NCBI GenBank assembly: GCA_003487005.1
Contig: DNFG01000030.1
Location: forward strand, 1,529-7,579
Direction of reading: 5' to 3'
Source of the DNA: Bryobacterales bacterium
Lineage (GTDB): Bacteria > Acidobacteriota > Terriglobia > Bryobacterales > Bryobacteraceae
Length of the DNA stretch: 6,051 bases
Shown: positions 5,074-6,051 of the stretch, in pieces
Layout of the letters: every line of letters begins with the position of its first letter
How positions within the stretch are numbered: the stretch's first letter is position 1
Made by a program: the position numbers and the translations under genes
The notes under the pieces: generated by a model
The model's input: the letters and a program-made list of their open reading frames with translations, nothing else
Told to the model about the DNA's origin: nothing
The model's database searches: none

Positions 5074-5976
5074 TCCTCCGCGCGCCTCGCCATTCTGTAC
5101 GAACATCCCGAGTGGTTCCGCCCTTTGTTCGCCGCGCTTCGCGGCCGGGCGCTGGATTACGAGGAGTGGCGGGCCGAGTCGCTGGTTCTCGATGATTCGC
5201 GCCGGCGCTATCCTGACCTCGTTTTGAACAGAATGAGCCCGTCGGCGGCTTGGCGCGGCCACGGTTGCGCGCAGTTTGCCGTCGCGGAGTCCCTTTCGCT
5301 GCTCGAATCGCGCGGGGTGGATGTTCTGAATGGCTCGGCCGCGTACTCGGTCGAAGTCTCGAAACTGCGCCAGGCGGCGGTCTTCCGGAAGGCGGGGGTC
5401 CGGCATCCCGCCACGATCGCGGTGAACCGCCGCGAACTGCTGCCCGAAGCGGCGCGTTCGCTCGGCTATCCGCTCTTCGTGAAGCCGAACTGCGGAGGCG
5501 CGGGTCACGGGGTGCATCGTTTCGACGATGAAAGCGCGCTTTTGGCCACTTTAGGCGCGATTGAACCGTCGATTGACGGTCTTTTTCTGCTTCAGACGGC
5601 CGCTCCCTCGGGGGATTTGCTTCGGATCGAGTTCCTCGGCTCCGAGATTCTCTACGCCGTCCGGATCGACCGGGACGCGGAGCAGTTCGCGCTCTGTCCG
5701 GCCGACGCCTGTGGCGGCGGTGTCCGGTTCACGCCCGTCCAACTGCCGGTGGCGCTGGAGCGGGAAGCGCTCGCGATTGCGCGGGCGGCCCGCCTGGATC
5801 TGGGCGGAGTCGAGTGTTTTCTGGACCCGCGATCCGGGGATGCCGTCTTCTATGACATCAACGCGCTCTCGAATTTCGTGGCGAACGCCCGCGAACTGCT
5901 GGGCTTCTGCCCGACAAGCCGGCTGGTGGACTTCGTGGTCCGGCGTCTGAATTCGGCTCCGTTGTCGCGTTTTTGA
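5071..5976 (+). CDS. ATP-grasp domain protein, RimK-like, substrate unknown
   Basis: A 301-residue soluble protein with the layout of a small ATP-grasp ligase, which activates a carboxylate as an acyl-phosphate and joins it to an amine or similar group. Residues 1-60 look like a pre-ATP-grasp domain (RLAILYEHPEWF..., then LVLNRMSPSAA, the 'N-R-x-S' element of RimK-like proteins). SKLRQAAVFRKAGVRHPAT (97-115) leads into the ATP-grasp domain. Lys138 in PLFVKPN and the Gly-rich loop CGGAGHGVHRF (141-151) should hold ATP phosphates. RIEFLGSEILYAVRI (185-199) is the central strand pair. Glu248 in GGVECFLD and Asp262/Asn264 in VFYDINALSNFV are the probable metal ligands. No signal peptide or membrane segment is seen. 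It overlaps the ATPase by 1 base, so it belongs to the exporter operon. Unlike the permease genes it favours GCG for Ala (13 of the first 20). The family is reasonably sure; the reaction and substrates are not. A regulatory or non-ligase role is possible. Confidence 0.8.
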   Translation: MSSARLAILYEHPEWFRPLFAALRGRALDYEEWRAESLVLDDSRRRYPDLVLNRMSPSAAWRGHGCAQFAVAESLSLLESRGVDVLNGSAAYSVEVSKLRQAAVFRKAGVRHPATIAVNRRELLPEAARSLGYPLFVKPNCGGAGHGVHRFDDESALLATLGAIEPSIDGLFLLQTAAPSGDLLRIEFLGSEILYAVRIDRDAEQFALCPADACGGGVRFTPVQLPVALEREALAIARAARLDLGGVECFLDPRSGDAVFYDINALSNFVANARELLGFCPTSRLVDFVVRRLNSAPLSRF

Positions 5977-6051
5977 TCAGCGGGGCCGCGTTTCGGACTG
6001 CGTTTTGAGCCAGTCGACGGCCTTCTTCACCGTGGCGGGGGGAAAGCGGTG
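5977..6051 (-). CDS. C-terminal end of an unidentified minus-strand gene
   Basis: The minus strand is open from the right edge to a TGA at 5979-5977, giving the last 24 residues of a protein that starts beyond the window. It reads HRFPPATVKKAVDWL and then KTQSETRPR. The amphipathic ATVKKAVDWLKTQ stretch is a normal C-terminal helix, and the codon choices (C- or G-ending) look like real coding sequence. The HRFPP...WL pattern recalls the ends of some alpha/beta hydrolases, but it is far too short to assign. It converges on the ATP-grasp gene with no spacer: the two TGA codons together form the palindrome TGATCA. Confidence 0.5.
   Translation of the reverse strand, partial: HRFPPATVKKAVDWLKTQSETRPR

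Noticed and set aside
5960..6000. Possible rho-independent terminator after the ATP-grasp gene (T run at 5970-5974)
   Set aside because: No stable GC-rich stem precedes the short T run, and the T run is part of the final Phe codon and the stop.

Overview
The window is GC-rich, densely packed bacterial chromosome with no rRNA, tRNA, CRISPR array, insertion sequence or phage gene that I can see. It suggests a diderm (Gram-negative) bacterium. The main operon encodes an inner-membrane ABC exporter with a periplasmic adaptor of the kind that docks on a TolC-like outer-membrane channel. The style of the proteins (an [14 protein letters not shown]ase, two separate MacB/FtsX-type permeases, a YbhG/DevB-like adaptor, a RimK-like ATP-grasp) resembles Acidobacteriota such as the Solibacter/Bryobacter group. 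Planctomycetota or Verrucomicrobiota remain possible. This placement comes from memory of protein families, not from a search.

Layout: bases 1-91 are low-complexity and C-rich. They may hold the proline-rich C-terminal tail of a plus-strand gene, and they form a strong G-quadruplex motif on the minus strand. tadA (tRNA adenosine deaminase) runs leftward from a TTG start at 589. A 39-bp divergent spacer (590-628) carries ribosome binding sites for both directions. Rightward from 629 is a compact five-gene run: permease A (629-1795), permease B (1800-2969), membrane-anchored adaptor (2978-4327), ATPase (4334-5071) and ATP-grasp protein (5071-5976). The gaps are 4, 8 and 6 bp, then a 1-base stop/start overlap. 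A minus-strand gene, of which only the last 24 codons are present, ends at 5977, directly against the ATP-grasp stop codon.

How the genes work together: the ATPase should power a pair of non-identical permeases, which pass substrate or mechanical force to the adaptor and on to an outer-membrane channel encoded elsewhere (MacAB/DevBCA logic with the ATPase and permease domains split). The ATP-grasp enzyme is translationally coupled to the ATPase. It could make or modify the exported compound by forming an amide or peptide bond, but that is inference. tadA is an unrelated housekeeping neighbour.

The most notable extra signals are the ATP-grasp coupling, a reversal of strand base skew and codon choice near 5,000-5,100, the lack of Shine-Dalgarno sequences at the internal operon genes, and an Ala replacing the usual Ser in the adaptor's TolC-docking motif. 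Otherwise this looks like an ordinary chromosomal exporter locus.
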